Shown one piece after another: positions 18,801 through 27,172 of a DNA stretch of 64,000 nucleotides. Each line of letters opens with the position of its first letter. Within the stretch, counting starts at the first letter, position 1. The translations under genes were made by a program, and so were the position numbers. Origin of the DNA: Candidatus Woesearchaeota archaeon. Lineage in GTDB: Archaea; Nanobdellota; Nanobdellia; Woesearchaeales; GW2011-AR9. Location of the stretch: assembly GCA_016188115.1 (NCBI GenBank), contig JACPIK010000002.1, forward strand, positions 522,125-586,124. Reading direction: 5' to 3'. The notes below the pieces were generated by a model. That model was given only the letters and a program-made list of their open reading frames with translations, had not been told where the DNA came from and did no database searches.

Positions 18801-19178
18801 GATTTTAAAGAAAGATTGTATGGATATCTCCAACAACAAGGAGCAACTAATTTACCAACCATCATAACTGAAACAAACCGCGGTCAGTTAGGTTGGGGAA
18901 GCGTATTTAATGAAGCAATCAAAGAAGTTGCACAACCGCGAAAGCCAATTACAGGAAAAGAGATTCTTGCGATTGAGGCGAAGACGTTTACAACACAAGA
19001 TCTGTCTGTTTCACAACCCAAAGCAGGAACTGTACGTGATTTTGGTTCACCTAACGACGATGGTTCGGCCCTTCCCCCACAGCGTCCACCCCAGAACAAT
19101 CTTCCTCCTTCAAAACCAGTATTCATTGAGATTAGTAAAAATGAACCAGACTGGGAGAAAGCATTAGGGACAGGTTAG
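15849..19178 (+). CDS. Large secreted protein with C-terminal caspase-like (clan CD) peptidase domain
   Basis: The 1109-residue product begins with a signal peptide (SEVFVLIILLALLVPTINA). A long mixed region follows, including helical segments at ~565-720. The last ~280 residues contain a clan CD cysteine-peptidase pattern. His929 sits in TIHFNNHGG after a hydrophobic strand, and Cys981 sits in VNIIIDSCYSYDF, another strand followed by DSC. Spacing and strand context match the His-Cys dyad of caspases, legumain and gingipains. The tail is Pro-rich. Autoprocessing or cleavage of surface proteins is plausible; activity is not shown. It is translationally overlapped with the upstream anchored protein. 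Confidence 0.7.
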   Translation: MATTYNRVSEVFVLIILLALLVPTINADTAPQNCVETNSCPQENKEFENAFIQDPITTARNDPVAYLKYIIDHPESIAQHPEAYEAVIEQDVKYINADKNAFRSYVETKGAHFNEINGDISSFDKTTGLIRTASSSFTLDSIKTIEQNGGSAITILKEGGLFYFISKTSESAWITGSVIMDNSNFVVEKGSIHYTMNSQSTNAVLTGGNRVVLFNNVCAFTPCSGIRFIQQGEQPIELYNLGNDQGRNKDTESEISLPEVLTLRRGVFSIDRFSNMVLEGNSLLENDRDVRFSVSQPTSYCIYENCLKSGNWIEDSTDSLKIIVKEGNKIDVEVKDGIYKRIIIPEVRSIGRDSNQEIKGTLEDYKPFFLGPHILVADQKLVQQHAKEFQQGRKYVEVKQKNGDSIFIDRNGQIFQKDKERKYYTDSNGDLFVSDVAEDSGGDYRILDDSPLFDEIKNRESYRLALQAAKEKESRITLNIVKDDNEPIQLTFQSAQGPLLAGNPTGLHTNIGHIFRNQDVNGDWDEKLTPWILKTGEPKTTINGKIVDFANAIQEYEQMGQTEEVDLLIESKIGEDYLTNEQYKLLLDKAQTIERKKAILDHQPNLELKITLAKDSPDLMAAIIDSEKEILPRQIERLILEIDSSYASQEQKQKLVKEVFAKQGELEKGQEWRRRSPLDYINQVHDPEVQKIMLQNLKLNEYNPSGLVKYLENIKRGGEQTIRLFIENVNYNDPIFRATMSQDGPPNGANGAAFRSILTLVENDPQLLQKTLQRMPIREDLGFNPDEFGIVYFDPQFQAQTQGHDFATKYSIALTTIRRINQQGDTTGEVTDRIARVTSEIINERETFSNREIIGEHTYYIPITHEEEMFSNSEMVILARDSGTAQVADQSLKGDQDLDKTREIKRRFLDLVRESGDKSPITTIHFNNHGGPDHQWLSSGQAGVQNSDDLHRPEAISYVELGDTLMQRGELERVNIIIDSCYSYDFKERLYGYLQQQGATNLPTIITETNRGQLGWGSVFNEAIKEVAQPRKPITGKEILAIEAKTFTTQDLSVSQPKAGTVRDFGSPNDDGSALPPQRPPQNNLPPSKPVFIEISKNEPDWEKALGTG

Positions 19179-19211
19179 AAGCTTAAAAAAATAAAGAAAG
19201 CAAACAAATCC

Positions 19212-21182
19212 TTACCCCATCAGTATCTGCACATCTTTGCCAAACACTCTTCGCAAGTCTTCAAAGATAGGTTCTTTAATGAATGTACGTTGGGCAAATG
19301 TTGCAGAGGCAAGATGTTTCTCGAGCTCTTCTAATGAACTCTCAGCAAGCGTTCCTAAACTGCCATCTGCATGAATGGCTGCTTTTTCAATACGCTGATC
19401 TTTGGCATCTACGTCAAAGATAACGAAGGCAACTTTGTCAAGCATGATCACTTCGCCAAATTTCTCGCCGTGTTTAATTCGAATCTTAGCTCTCTCTAAC
19501 TCACGACCGCGCTTGCGCTGCATATATTCAACCAAGAAACGGATAAGTCCACCACTGCCTTTGCGAGCTTTCTCAATATCAGCCTTGGTGAGTTTTTTCT
19601 TCTCATAATGCTCTTTGGCTTCCGCAATCTCTTGGAGATCACGTAAGTAGCGTGCAGGAACTTTACCAGTAGTGATGAGTTCTTTTTCAAAAATACGTAA
19701 AATATCATTATCAGCAGCGCGTTCCACACCTTCTAGTTTAAGCACGTCACGAATGATAGTAATAATCTCATCATAGATCATCGTAATACTACGTTCATCA
19801 TGCATCCCTTCAATAGCCGTAAACAATTCGCGAATCCGCTTGAGGAATTTCTCTGCATCATTAACATACTCATCGAGCTCTGTGCCAGTCAATTCTTTTT
19901 TGTCACCATGTTCAATGGATTTTCGTAACTCGACATTACGACGTAAGATTTTAACGTACTCAGGTTCAAGCAATTTCTCTTTCTTGACAAAAATCTCTTC
20001 CATTACATCAGGAGTTTCACGCGGTGTTGGAGGAGGCAAGCCATACAACATGAGTGCTGCTTGTGAAGGAGTCAAAATGGCATAAAATGTATCTTCCATC
20101 CCCATGTCTTTAAGTCGCAATTTAATTCGGCTAATACTTTGTTCACCAGTACTCATGAACAAATCAATTGCCTCACGGCTCGGTTTGATACGTCCCATGC
20201 GCAAGAGTTGTTTCCAAGGCATGAAAATACCACGATCATAGAATGGTACACCATCACGCAACAACGTGAAGATGATAGGGTTTGCTTCTTTAAGTGATTC
20301 CCAAAAGTCAGTAAGGATATAGACTTGAATATTGAGTTTATTTTTGATACCAGTAATCTCACCTGCTTCAACACCCATCCCAATAATAATAGCACGCAGT
20401 TTGTCTTTAAGTTCAACACGTGTCATTTTCTTGACATCAGTATCATCAATCACAATCCACACGTCGATGTCAGATGATGCTGTTGCGCGACCTTGGGTAA
20501 TAGAACCAGCAAGAACATAACTCATGATATATTTTTCAAACTTCTTGATAACCATGCTCTTATGAATTTCCGCAATTTTAATTGCTGCAAGCATACCATT
20601 ATCATGAATTGGGGCACTCATCGAAATAAGTTTGTTCACATCATATTTTGCATCATAACAGTTAAGCCATAGATCGGTTAAAAGCATACTTTGGGGGACA
20701 ATATTAGTATCAATTTCTTCTGCTGTTTTCTTGACTAATGAGGAGAATTTTGCATACAACTCATCTTTAGTCATTTTGGTCGATGTAGTATCGTCCACCA
20801 CAACTAAAAGAGAAATTTTGTTCTCATCAAATGGCTGTTGTACAGGTGCACTTTGTCCTGCAGGCATAGGTTGTACCTGTTCAAGAGGAGCTTGACCAGA
20901 AGCGGTTGGATGATGTTGAGGCGCTTTTTCCGGAGGCAGCAGCGCAATGCCCACAATATATTCACCAAACTTTTCTAAAAGCCGGCTTTTAAAAAGATCT
21001 AATTTGTCTTTGATAACTTTAAGTTTTTCAGCAAGTTCTGGAGGAATTTGCGGAGCAAGAGGAACATTCCCCCCCGTTGCTTGAGCTAAAGGATCCAAAG
21101 GTTGTTGAGGTTGTGGTGGAACCACAGGAGTAATTGATTTTGCTTTCAGCGTTTTTGGTACTTCTTTCTTTTTAGCAGTCAT
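19212..21182 (-). CDS. Archaeal nucleotidyltransferase (Pol beta superfamily), large
   Basis: The 656-residue protein has a Pol-beta-type nucleotidyltransferase motif near residues 224-240: GSITQGRATASSDIDVWIV, the GS...DxD pattern binding NTP and two metals. A diverged second module near residues 130-185 (ISLLVVVDDTTSTKM) lacks an intact GS motif. A Pro/Gln-rich N-terminus (to ~60) precedes these. The C-terminal half is helical and highly charged. The substrate is unknown; nucleotidylation of protein, RNA or a small molecule is possible in this superfamily. No antitoxin-like partner is adjacent. Confidence 0.7.
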   Translation of the reverse strand: MTAKKKEVPKTLKAKSITPVVPPQPQQPLDPLAQATGGNVPLAPQIPPELAEKLKVIKDKLDLFKSRLLEKFGEYIVGIALLPPEKAPQHHPTASGQAPLEQVQPMPAGQSAPVQQPFDENKISLLVVVDDTTSTKMTKDELYAKFSSLVKKTAEEIDTNIVPQSMLLTDLWLNCYDAKYDVNKLISMSAPIHDNGMLAAIKIAEIHKSMVIKKFEKYIMSYVLAGSITQGRATASSDIDVWIVIDDTDVKKMTRVELKDKLRAIIIGMGVEAGEITGIKNKLNIQVYILTDFWESLKEANPIIFTLLRDGVPFYDRGIFMPWKQLLRMGRIKPSREAIDLFMSTGEQSISRIKLRLKDMGMEDTFYAILTPSQAALMLYGLPPPTPRETPDVMEEIFVKKEKLLEPEYVKILRRNVELRKSIEHGDKKELTGTELDEYVNDAEKFLKRIRELFTAIEGMHDERSITMIYDEIITIIRDVLKLEGVERAADNDILRIFEKELITTGKVPARYLRDLQEIAEAKEHYEKKKLTKADIEKARKGSGGLIRFLVEYMQRKRGRELERAKIRIKHGEKFGEVIMLDKVAFVIFDVDAKDQRIEKAAIHADGSLGTLAESSLEELEKHLASATFAQRTFIKEPIFEDLRRVFGKDVQILMG

Positions 21183-21339
21183 GTGTGTTTCCTCCAGTGA
21201 GAAATGATTATTATATCAGAAAAGTTATTCTCTATATACTTATAATAGTTTCTGTTGCTGGTGAGACATTTGAGTCAGGAACCAGAGTATTGCAAAAACA
21301 GCGAATATCTTTAAAAATACCATTTATTAGTGACTAATT

Positions 21340-21687
21340 ATGGCTAGTGAAGATCTTGTGGATTTAGTAATAGTACCCCATCGCGAAAATAGAGAACAAT
21401 GGAGAAGAGAAACGTGGGTCGTACCTTCAAAAATTGATAATGCAGCTCAACTGGAAGTTCACCTTACAAATTATGTACAACATTATTTTAGAGGAGTTCA
21501 TCATCAAGAAATAGACCCACCTACTGCCTTTGATTACGCCAAGAGAATCCTAAATGCTGCCTATCAACCCAGCGGTTTTGCAGAAGCAGTAATATTAGCA
21601 AAGCGTTGGAAAATCGATGATGTCATTGATACTCTCGCCAAATATTTCGAAGCAGAAGCAATAAGACAATTCGAACACCACCCCTAA
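21340..21687 (+). CDS. Uncharacterised 115-aa protein
   Basis: This is a small soluble protein, strand-rich at the start (DLVDLVIVPHRENREQW) and helical afterwards. It has no signal peptide, membrane segment or cysteine motif. AAAATACCATTTATTAG upstream offers a TATA-like element. No family recognised. Confidence 0.5.
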   Translation: MASEDLVDLVIVPHRENREQWRRETWVVPSKIDNAAQLEVHLTNYVQHYFRGVHHQEIDPPTAFDYAKRILNAAYQPSGFAEAVILAKRWKIDDVIDTLAKYFEAEAIRQFEHHP

Positions 21688-21826
21688 ATCTCTTTTCAAC
21701 AAATTACCCTACTTCTTAAGAAACAAAATCTTTAAATACGTCGATAAGGATATTCAATCAAAAAGAGGTTAGAATAAAATCATTCTAGCTATACCATTAC
21801 TAAAAATTATACTGAGGTAGATTACT

Positions 21827-22567
21827 ATGAGCGGCGGCGGACACGGTGGACATGGAGCAGGACACGGAGGACATGACGACCATGGTGGGCATGGACATGC
21901 ATATGACCCAGTAGCCAAAGCAGGTGAAAATTATCAGAAAATTACACCAATTCTTGCGGGAGCACAACTACACCATACTGAATCATATCTTCACGCTGCA
22001 AAAAAAGTCCTATCTAAAGACAAAGGGAAAACAATCCATTATGATTGGCTTGCACAGGGCGATGGACATCAAAGTGCAAAAGAAGTAAGAGAAGCATTTG
22101 TAAAAGAGATGACAGAGTTTTATAAAGCTAAAGTCATTGAACAACATCCTACTGCAAAAGATGATGTATTTTTGGATGGTTTTCTGCAAACAATTTATGG
22201 ATATAACGAAGCACAAATTAAGAGTGCCGTACATCGAACAAAAGCAGGGTTTACAGTAGATTTTTATGGACAAAATGTTGTACCACAATTAACTCGTTAT
22301 ATGACACAGCAACGTCAAGCTAAATCAACAGAACATGTTAGTGTAGAGGATATTACCACAATTACGGAAAAATTGGGTGTTAAAGACCGTCTTAAAGCAG
22401 GGTTAGATGTTGATGAAGCAAAAGCACTCCTTCATAGATATCATGAAAAAGAAGGGCACCTAGATGATTCTGATTTGGAACAGATTGTTGGTGAAAAAGT
22501 GGAAGCTCGCGAATCAAAGACTAGGAAAAAAGCCGGACATGGTGACGACCACGGAGCCCACCATTAG
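21827..22567 (+). CDS. Protein with His/Gly-rich termini
   Basis: The 246-residue protein begins with repeated GHGGHG-type units (about 10 His in the first 27 residues) and ends with a second cluster (HGDDHGAHH). The core (residues 30-230) is soluble, mainly helical and charged. Two metal-chelating ends on one protein suggest nickel, zinc or cobalt storage or delivery, as in His-rich metallochaperones, but no metal enzyme or transporter is adjacent. The start is supported by GAGGTAG about 8 bp before the ATG. No family recognised for the core. Confidence 0.6.
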   Translation: MSGGGHGGHGAGHGGHDDHGGHGHAYDPVAKAGENYQKITPILAGAQLHHTESYLHAAKKVLSKDKGKTIHYDWLAQGDGHQSAKEVREAFVKEMTEFYKAKVIEQHPTAKDDVFLDGFLQTIYGYNEAQIKSAVHRTKAGFTVDFYGQNVVPQLTRYMTQQRQAKSTEHVSVEDITTITEKLGVKDRLKAGLDVDEAKALLHRYHEKEGHLDDSDLEQIVGEKVEARESKTRKKAGHGDDHGAHH

Positions 22568-22603
22568 ATTAGTGTCCCTATTGGGTAGTAAAAACTGCCA
22601 CAA

Positions 22604-22616
22604 AATTTATAAATAG
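22604..22616 (+). promoter_or_regulatory. TATA box for leaderless GTG-start metallophosphoesterase
   Basis: AATTTATAAATAG is centred 27 bp before the GTG at 22638, so the transcript should begin at or next to the start codon. This decides the GTG start. Confidence 0.6.
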
Positions 22617-22637
22617 TATTTCTTTTTTTATCTTCTT

Positions 22638-24953
22638 GTGATAGAAGAAACTCTCTATGTTGGTGATATGCACAGTAATTATCTTGGTCTTGAAGCAGCG
22701 GTAGCTATTGCTCAACAGCGAGGAGTTTCAGAACGAATTTTGTTAGGAGATTTGACATACCACATGGCTTCACAATACAGCAGAGAAACCGCAAGACGAG
22801 GAGCCCAATTACGCCAGCAATTACGTTCCATCCAGGATAATCCACTCAAAACGGCTATCCAAAACGGAGAATATACCTCACAGCAATTAGAGGCAATTCT
22901 CCAACCAGCAACCGCGATTCGTGGTGTTGTTGAACACAGCCAACGTGCTGCATACCAGCACATTCGCCAGATTGATCCGACTGCTATCACTATTGCAGGA
23001 AATTGGGATACAGAGGAAAGTATCACAGACGTTTTTGCAGACCATTTTCGACCTGCTGGAATGACAGAAGAACAGGGCATTCGACGCCTCTGGGCACCCG
23101 GCGGGGGTACTCCGCCCATAGGACATGTTGGTTTTAATGAAGGATTTTTCTCCGACCATGCAGACGAAGGAATTCATCACATGCAAGATGTTATTCCATA
23201 TCTAGTTCAACCCCAAGGTGTAACGGATGCAGAAAACACAATCGATGAAATTGTAACTCACGTACCATTCCCAAAGCCAGGTCAACACACTGATCAATTT
23301 TCACTTCAACTTCAGGATGCTCTCTTTAAACGTCATGAATTAGGACTGCCGGCTATTGGGAATCTAGTCCATGGCCATCACCACGGCGGATTTAGTTATA
23401 CCTGGGAAACACTTGAAGATAAAAAATCAGGAAAAACATTAGAAGTTGAATGTTTTGCACCGGGGGTTCTTGCTCTGGAACATAATGATGGCACCCACGG
23501 AACTTTTTGTTTTGCTCGTAGAGATACTACCTCCCACCAAATACTTGAAATTGATGAATATCGAGTGTGGAATGGTATTGCCGGAATTATGAAAGTAGAA
23601 TTTTATGCAACACATCACATTGATCGAGTGAACAAAAAAGTTGATACCCACCATGTAGGAGAAATTGTTTCTAAACGGGCAAATCTTCAACTTTTCAAAG
23701 AACATATGGAATTTGATCCTAATAGTCGCCTACGTGATCGAGGCTTAGTTACAGATTATACTCATCTTAGTGCATTTGAAACTGATCTTGCGCTTCGTCA
23801 GAGTATCGCAGTCATCGGTGAATATGTTGAAGATGCTCGCCATGCAGTTAAAACCGCATTTGATACCATGTATCATGAGCATCTGACACAGATGGATGCA
23901 GGACATCGTTTGACCGGCAGAGATGAAACAATTGCTCTCCAAAAAGTTCGCGATAACTTAGCAATATGGGCTTCCAAACTTCTTAAAATTGATTACGATG
24001 CTATTTATACTGATGCAATTGAACGAGATTATTTCAAATCCATCGCCGTTCAAGCAGTTTTAGGAGTAACATTAGACACACTTCGACAACATGTCCCCAT
24101 GCGCGGCAAAACGGTGGGAGATATCAACGGCCATAGTGCAAAAGAGCTAGAGAAAGAAGTAGGAAATACCATGTGGGGAAAACACATTCAACCGCTTATC
24201 AAAAATATTGAACCTAGTCAATTCGCAGAAATGGTTGATAAAGTATATGCTCCACAAAGCGTACAACGAAAAGCAGGACTTGATCCAGAAGTCGATCGAA
24301 GCACGTTTGTAAATCTGTGGGCAAAAGGCTGGCAACAAGGATTACTTTCAAAAGATGATCTTCTGGCAAGTGGATTTTATATTGCAAATAATAATTTCCA
24401 TGAACATAAAATGCCTGACGCAGAATTGAGAAATCTTACAGGAATGGTAACTGAACCTCATTCTTCGCCACAGCCAATTTATGTACCAGAACGAGAAATT
24501 CCAGCAATACAAGAAAAGATTTCACAAAACAGAGCAAGCGTATTTCGTAATAATCTAGGAGATTATATCCTCACCAAAGAGGGACCTCTATATATTCCCG
24601 AAAGCCAAAGATCTTCGATGCAATACGAACCAGTAACTATGAAAGGATTAGTAGAACAAGGAGCTCGGCTTGTTACTGGAGGAGACCAATACTTTGTAGA
24701 AGTGAATAATAAACTCCGCCCTATTGATCTCGCAGCTGAGAATATTGACCCTTCACAATATAACGTAACACCACGTTATCAAGTTGAAATCGAACAACAA
24801 CAGCACCGAACTCAACAACAAGAAGAATTACGAAGATTGTTCCAATCACAAGGAGAAAACCCTGATACCAGATCTCTTCTTCCGCCACAACCTACAGTAG
24901 AATCAAATTCTCTTGGCAGCCCCTCTTTACCGTACACCCCACCAACTTTGTAA
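22638..24953 (+). CDS. Calcineurin-like metallophosphoesterase with long C-terminal extension
   Basis: The N-terminal ~270 residues hold the metallophosphoesterase motifs in order: YVGDMHSN (D10, H12), LLGDLTYH (~35), AGNWD (~120) and VHGHHHGGF (~244). These bind two metals for phosphoester hydrolysis. The whole protein is 771 aa; the remaining ~500 residues are mainly helical and not recognised, ending in a Gln/Pro-rich tail. Spacing between motifs is wider than in compact family members because a helical insert (residues 45-110) follows the GD motif. A GTG start is supported by the TATA box 27 bp upstream. Substrate unknown; protein phosphatase or nucleotide hydrolase are possible. Confidence 0.8.
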   Translation: MIEETLYVGDMHSNYLGLEAAVAIAQQRGVSERILLGDLTYHMASQYSRETARRGAQLRQQLRSIQDNPLKTAIQNGEYTSQQLEAILQPATAIRGVVEHSQRAAYQHIRQIDPTAITIAGNWDTEESITDVFADHFRPAGMTEEQGIRRLWAPGGGTPPIGHVGFNEGFFSDHADEGIHHMQDVIPYLVQPQGVTDAENTIDEIVTHVPFPKPGQHTDQFSLQLQDALFKRHELGLPAIGNLVHGHHHGGFSYTWETLEDKKSGKTLEVECFAPGVLALEHNDGTHGTFCFARRDTTSHQILEIDEYRVWNGIAGIMKVEFYATHHIDRVNKKVDTHHVGEIVSKRANLQLFKEHMEFDPNSRLRDRGLVTDYTHLSAFETDLALRQSIAVIGEYVEDARHAVKTAFDTMYHEHLTQMDAGHRLTGRDETIALQKVRDNLAIWASKLLKIDYDAIYTDAIERDYFKSIAVQAVLGVTLDTLRQHVPMRGKTVGDINGHSAKELEKEVGNTMWGKHIQPLIKNIEPSQFAEMVDKVYAPQSVQRKAGLDPEVDRSTFVNLWAKGWQQGLLSKDDLLASGFYIANNNFHEHKMPDAELRNLTGMVTEPHSSPQPIYVPEREIPAIQEKISQNRASVFRNNLGDYILTKEGPLYIPESQRSSMQYEPVTMKGLVEQGARLVTGGDQYFVEVNNKLRPIDLAAENIDPSQYNVTPRYQVEIEQQQHRTQQQEELRRLFQSQGENPDTRSLLPPQPTVESNSLGSPSLPYTPPTL

Positions 24954-24971
24954 AATAGACTTAGATACTTC

Positions 24972-25589
24972 TTAGTCATCAAATTCAGAATCTCCCACCC
25001 TTCTTCCAATCTCTCTCTCCATCTCCTCACGCACAGCAGACATCTGATCCTCTTGAGCAGATGGTTTTTTGCCTACTTGAGTTTTATACGAATCAAGCAA
25101 TTTACGAATCTGCGCATACACATACCCTACATCGCCCCCTACAATATCAGCAAAACTCGCTTCAAGCGGAAACGTATACACATACTTATTGATCATTCCC
25201 TTCAAAAAGTAGATGGTGGGTTTTAATGTCCACCGATGTTCATACTCTGTGAGCACCCACCCATCAAACACAATTGTCACATCCCCATTAGAGAACTTTC
25301 GTTTAAGACCATCAACAACATCAACCGTCTCCGTAACATTATCAAATGTCACTTTAATATTAATCTGAACTCGACCATAATGCACAATATCTTTGTAAGG
25401 GCGCAATTCAATATGCGTTCGTCGTCCAGTATCTGTAACCAGTTCTTCAGTTCTCTTCTCCCGTTTTTCATAATGACGATGATCTAACGCCTCATTAATG
25501 GTATGGAAAACTTCATCAGATCGAAAAATACCTTTATAGAGTAACGTGCGATTATTAACGATGAGATTTTTCTCAAAATACGGTTCCAT
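24972..25589 (-). CDS. Uncharacterised protein, paralogue of upstream neighbour
   Basis: The 205-residue protein aligns by eye with the product at 25597-26109. Both have NNRTLLYKGIF/VDHLKFSYEGLF, then LRPYK/FTPWK, a strand pair ending TIVFDGWVLTEYEHRW/RMLIDGFIMSDRAGKW, and a helical end. This copy is longer, with a charged C-terminal tail (~165-205). It lacks a signal peptide and strong membrane segments. It is the third gene of a three-gene minus-strand operon (26257 to 24972), 7 bp after the second. Function unknown. Confidence 0.6.
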   Translation of the reverse strand: MEPYFEKNLIVNNRTLLYKGIFRSDEVFHTINEALDHRHYEKREKRTEELVTDTGRRTHIELRPYKDIVHYGRVQINIKVTFDNVTETVDVVDGLKRKFSNGDVTIVFDGWVLTEYEHRWTLKPTIYFLKGMINKYVYTFPLEASFADIVGGDVGYVYAQIRKLLDSYKTQVGKKPSAQEDQMSAVREEMEREIGRRVGDSEFDD

Positions 25590-25596
25590 TATTCAC

Positions 25597-26109
25597 CTAC
25601 GTACGATATGTGTACTTAAACACATTTAAATAATTTTTAATTTTCGTGTACAGATCATCAATATCACTTTTAATCCATGCTTCTAATTTCGCAACATGGC
25701 GATTAAAAAAATATTTTTCTATCATAAAACCCACAAACCAATAAAACGGTGAACCCGTCCATTTCCCAGCTCTATCACTCATAATAAATCCATCAATAAG
25801 CATGCGAATCTGTCCATGTTGAACTTGAAGATTTTTTCCATTTTGTTCAATTTCGACATCACGTACATCTAACATCTGTAAATGAATCTCAACTTTGAGT
25901 TTATAATAATCAGTAGAACTCTTCCACGGAGTAAACACCAGCCGAATCTGCTTTCCATTAGGCGTAACTTGTTCCTGATTTATTTTTTCATTCCAATCCC
26001 ATCCTTTCTCAAAAAAGAACGTAGAAATGACTGCATACAGCTCCTCTGCATTAAAAAGACCCTCATAACTAAATTTCAGGTGATCAACGACTAGTGTTCT
26101 GTCTGCCAT
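25597..26109 (-). CDS. Uncharacterised protein, paralogue of downstream neighbour
   Basis: The start at 26109 (MADRTLVVD) is preferred over ATGs at 26115 and 26118, because AGGTGA lies about 5 bp before it. The 170-residue protein shares its layout with the 205-residue product downstream, indicating an old tandem duplication. It includes a moderately hydrophobic stretch (SPFYWFVGFMIEKYFF, ~125-140) that could be a membrane-proximal helix. Its start lies inside the 3' end of the 57-residue membrane gene, suggesting translational coupling. Function unknown. Confidence 0.6.
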   Translation of the reverse strand: MADRTLVVDHLKFSYEGLFNAEELYAVISTFFFEKGWDWNEKINQEQVTPNGKQIRLVFTPWKSSTDYYKLKVEIHLQMLDVRDVEIEQNGKNLQVQHGQIRMLIDGFIMSDRAGKWTGSPFYWFVGFMIEKYFFNRHVAKLEAWIKSDIDDLYTKIKNYLNVFKYTYRT

Positions 26110-26257
26110 TCTCATCACCTATTTTTTGTTCAACATGTTCGATACGTGTATCAAACGGATCAATAAACTTGCTTTCAAATCTCTTTTTACCAAAAAATAT
26201 CCAGTACAAACACAGATTACCAATGATAATCAAAAACAACAGTAGCCACGGACTCAT
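26084..26257 (-). CDS. Small single-span membrane protein, 57 aa
   Basis: This short ORF begins MSPWLLLFLIIIGNLCLYWI, a clear membrane segment, and continues with a charged cytoplasmic tail (KKRFESKFIDPFDTRIEHV). GTTTATAAATT on the opposite strand at 26279-26289 is centred about 27 bp before the ATG, an archaeal leaderless promoter. Its last 26 bp overlap the start of the downstream paralogous gene and contain that gene's ribosome-binding site. The position fits a membrane partner for the two paralogues. Function unknown. Confidence 0.6.
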   Translation of the reverse strand: MSPWLLLFLIIIGNLCLYWIFFGKKRFESKFIDPFDTRIEHVEQKIGDENGRQNTSR

Positions 26258-26432
26258 AGCAAGAAGAAGGGGAAAATTGTTTATAAATTATTCCACAACA
26301 AAGAAAACACAAAACTCAAATATACCCCCAAATTACAACAGAACCACATAAAGGAATGTTTTGCATAGTCAACCACCAAAAACTTTAATAAGCCCAACCA
26401 ACCTAAAACCGTTACCAAGAGGGGTGCTAATA

Positions 26433-27071
26433 GTGAAAGATTTTTTTCGTTCTCTATTCAAAAAACTTAAATTTAATCCGTTCGCGAAAAAAGGACACGT
26501 TAAACTAGGTTTATATGGTCCACCAAACGGAGGTAAGTCTACTTTAGCAAATCGCGTTTGTCAAGATTGGTTAGGAGAAGAGATGTTCTCATCAGTATCC
26601 CATATTGCGCACGAAACACGCGAAATTAAGATCAAAGAACAAGTAAGTATCAAGAATAAAAAAGGCAAAGAGATTACGTTCTCTTTAGTGGATACTCCAG
26701 GAATTGCAACAAAAATTGATTATGAAGATTTTCTTAAAAAAGGCATCAAAAAAGAAGATGCAAAGAAACGGGCTAAAGAAGCAACCAAAGGAGTTATTGA
26801 TGCAATTAAATGGCTCGATAACATGGACGCCGTCGTTGTAGTCCTTGATGGAACTATCGACCCTTACTCACAAGTAAATATTACAATCATGGGCAACTTA
26901 CAAGCGCGAAATATCCCTGTTCTTGTTGCAGTGAATAAAGTAGACTTAAAAAAAGCCAGCCCTGATGTTGTCAAAACAGCTTTTCCCCAATATGAAGTAG
27001 TTGGAATTAGCGCAAAGTACGGCAAAGGCATGGAAGAATTTTACGAGCAATTATTTACGCTGGTAAAATAA
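26433..27071 (+). CDS. Era/Obg-like small GTPase (OapA-like)
   Basis: The GTPase motifs are complete: G1 GPPNGGKST, G3 DTPG, G4 NKVD and G5 SAK. The start is taken as GTG 26433, with GAGGGG about 7 bp upstream, giving MKDFFRSLFKKLKF and a basic N-terminal helix. GTG 26424 is an alternative. The gene heads a run with DUF2073 and COG3364-type Zn-ribbon genes, an arrangement described in haloarchaea as oapABC because it sits beside a replication origin there. No Orc1/Cdc6 gene is seen in this window, so a link to replication here is inference. Confidence 0.82.
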   Translation: MKDFFRSLFKKLKFNPFAKKGHVKLGLYGPPNGGKSTLANRVCQDWLGEEMFSSVSHIAHETREIKIKEQVSIKNKKGKEITFSLVDTPGIATKIDYEDFLKKGIKKEDAKKRAKEATKGVIDAIKWLDNMDAVVVVLDGTIDPYSQVNITIMGNLQARNIPVLVAVNKVDLKKASPDVVKTAFPQYEVVGISAKYGKGMEEFYEQLFTLVK

Positions 27072-27172
27072 AGAACAACCAGTTCATCTCTCTAAAATAG
27101 AGCTTGAACAATACATTTAAAAATTAAATTAAACTCCTAGAAACATAAAAAAAGAGATGAAAAGAGGATAGC

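Noticed and set aside
26094-26351. 85-aa plus-strand ORF opposite the 57-aa membrane gene
   Set aside because: The minus-strand ORF has a clear membrane segment, TATA box and coupling to the next gene; the plus-strand ORF has none of these.
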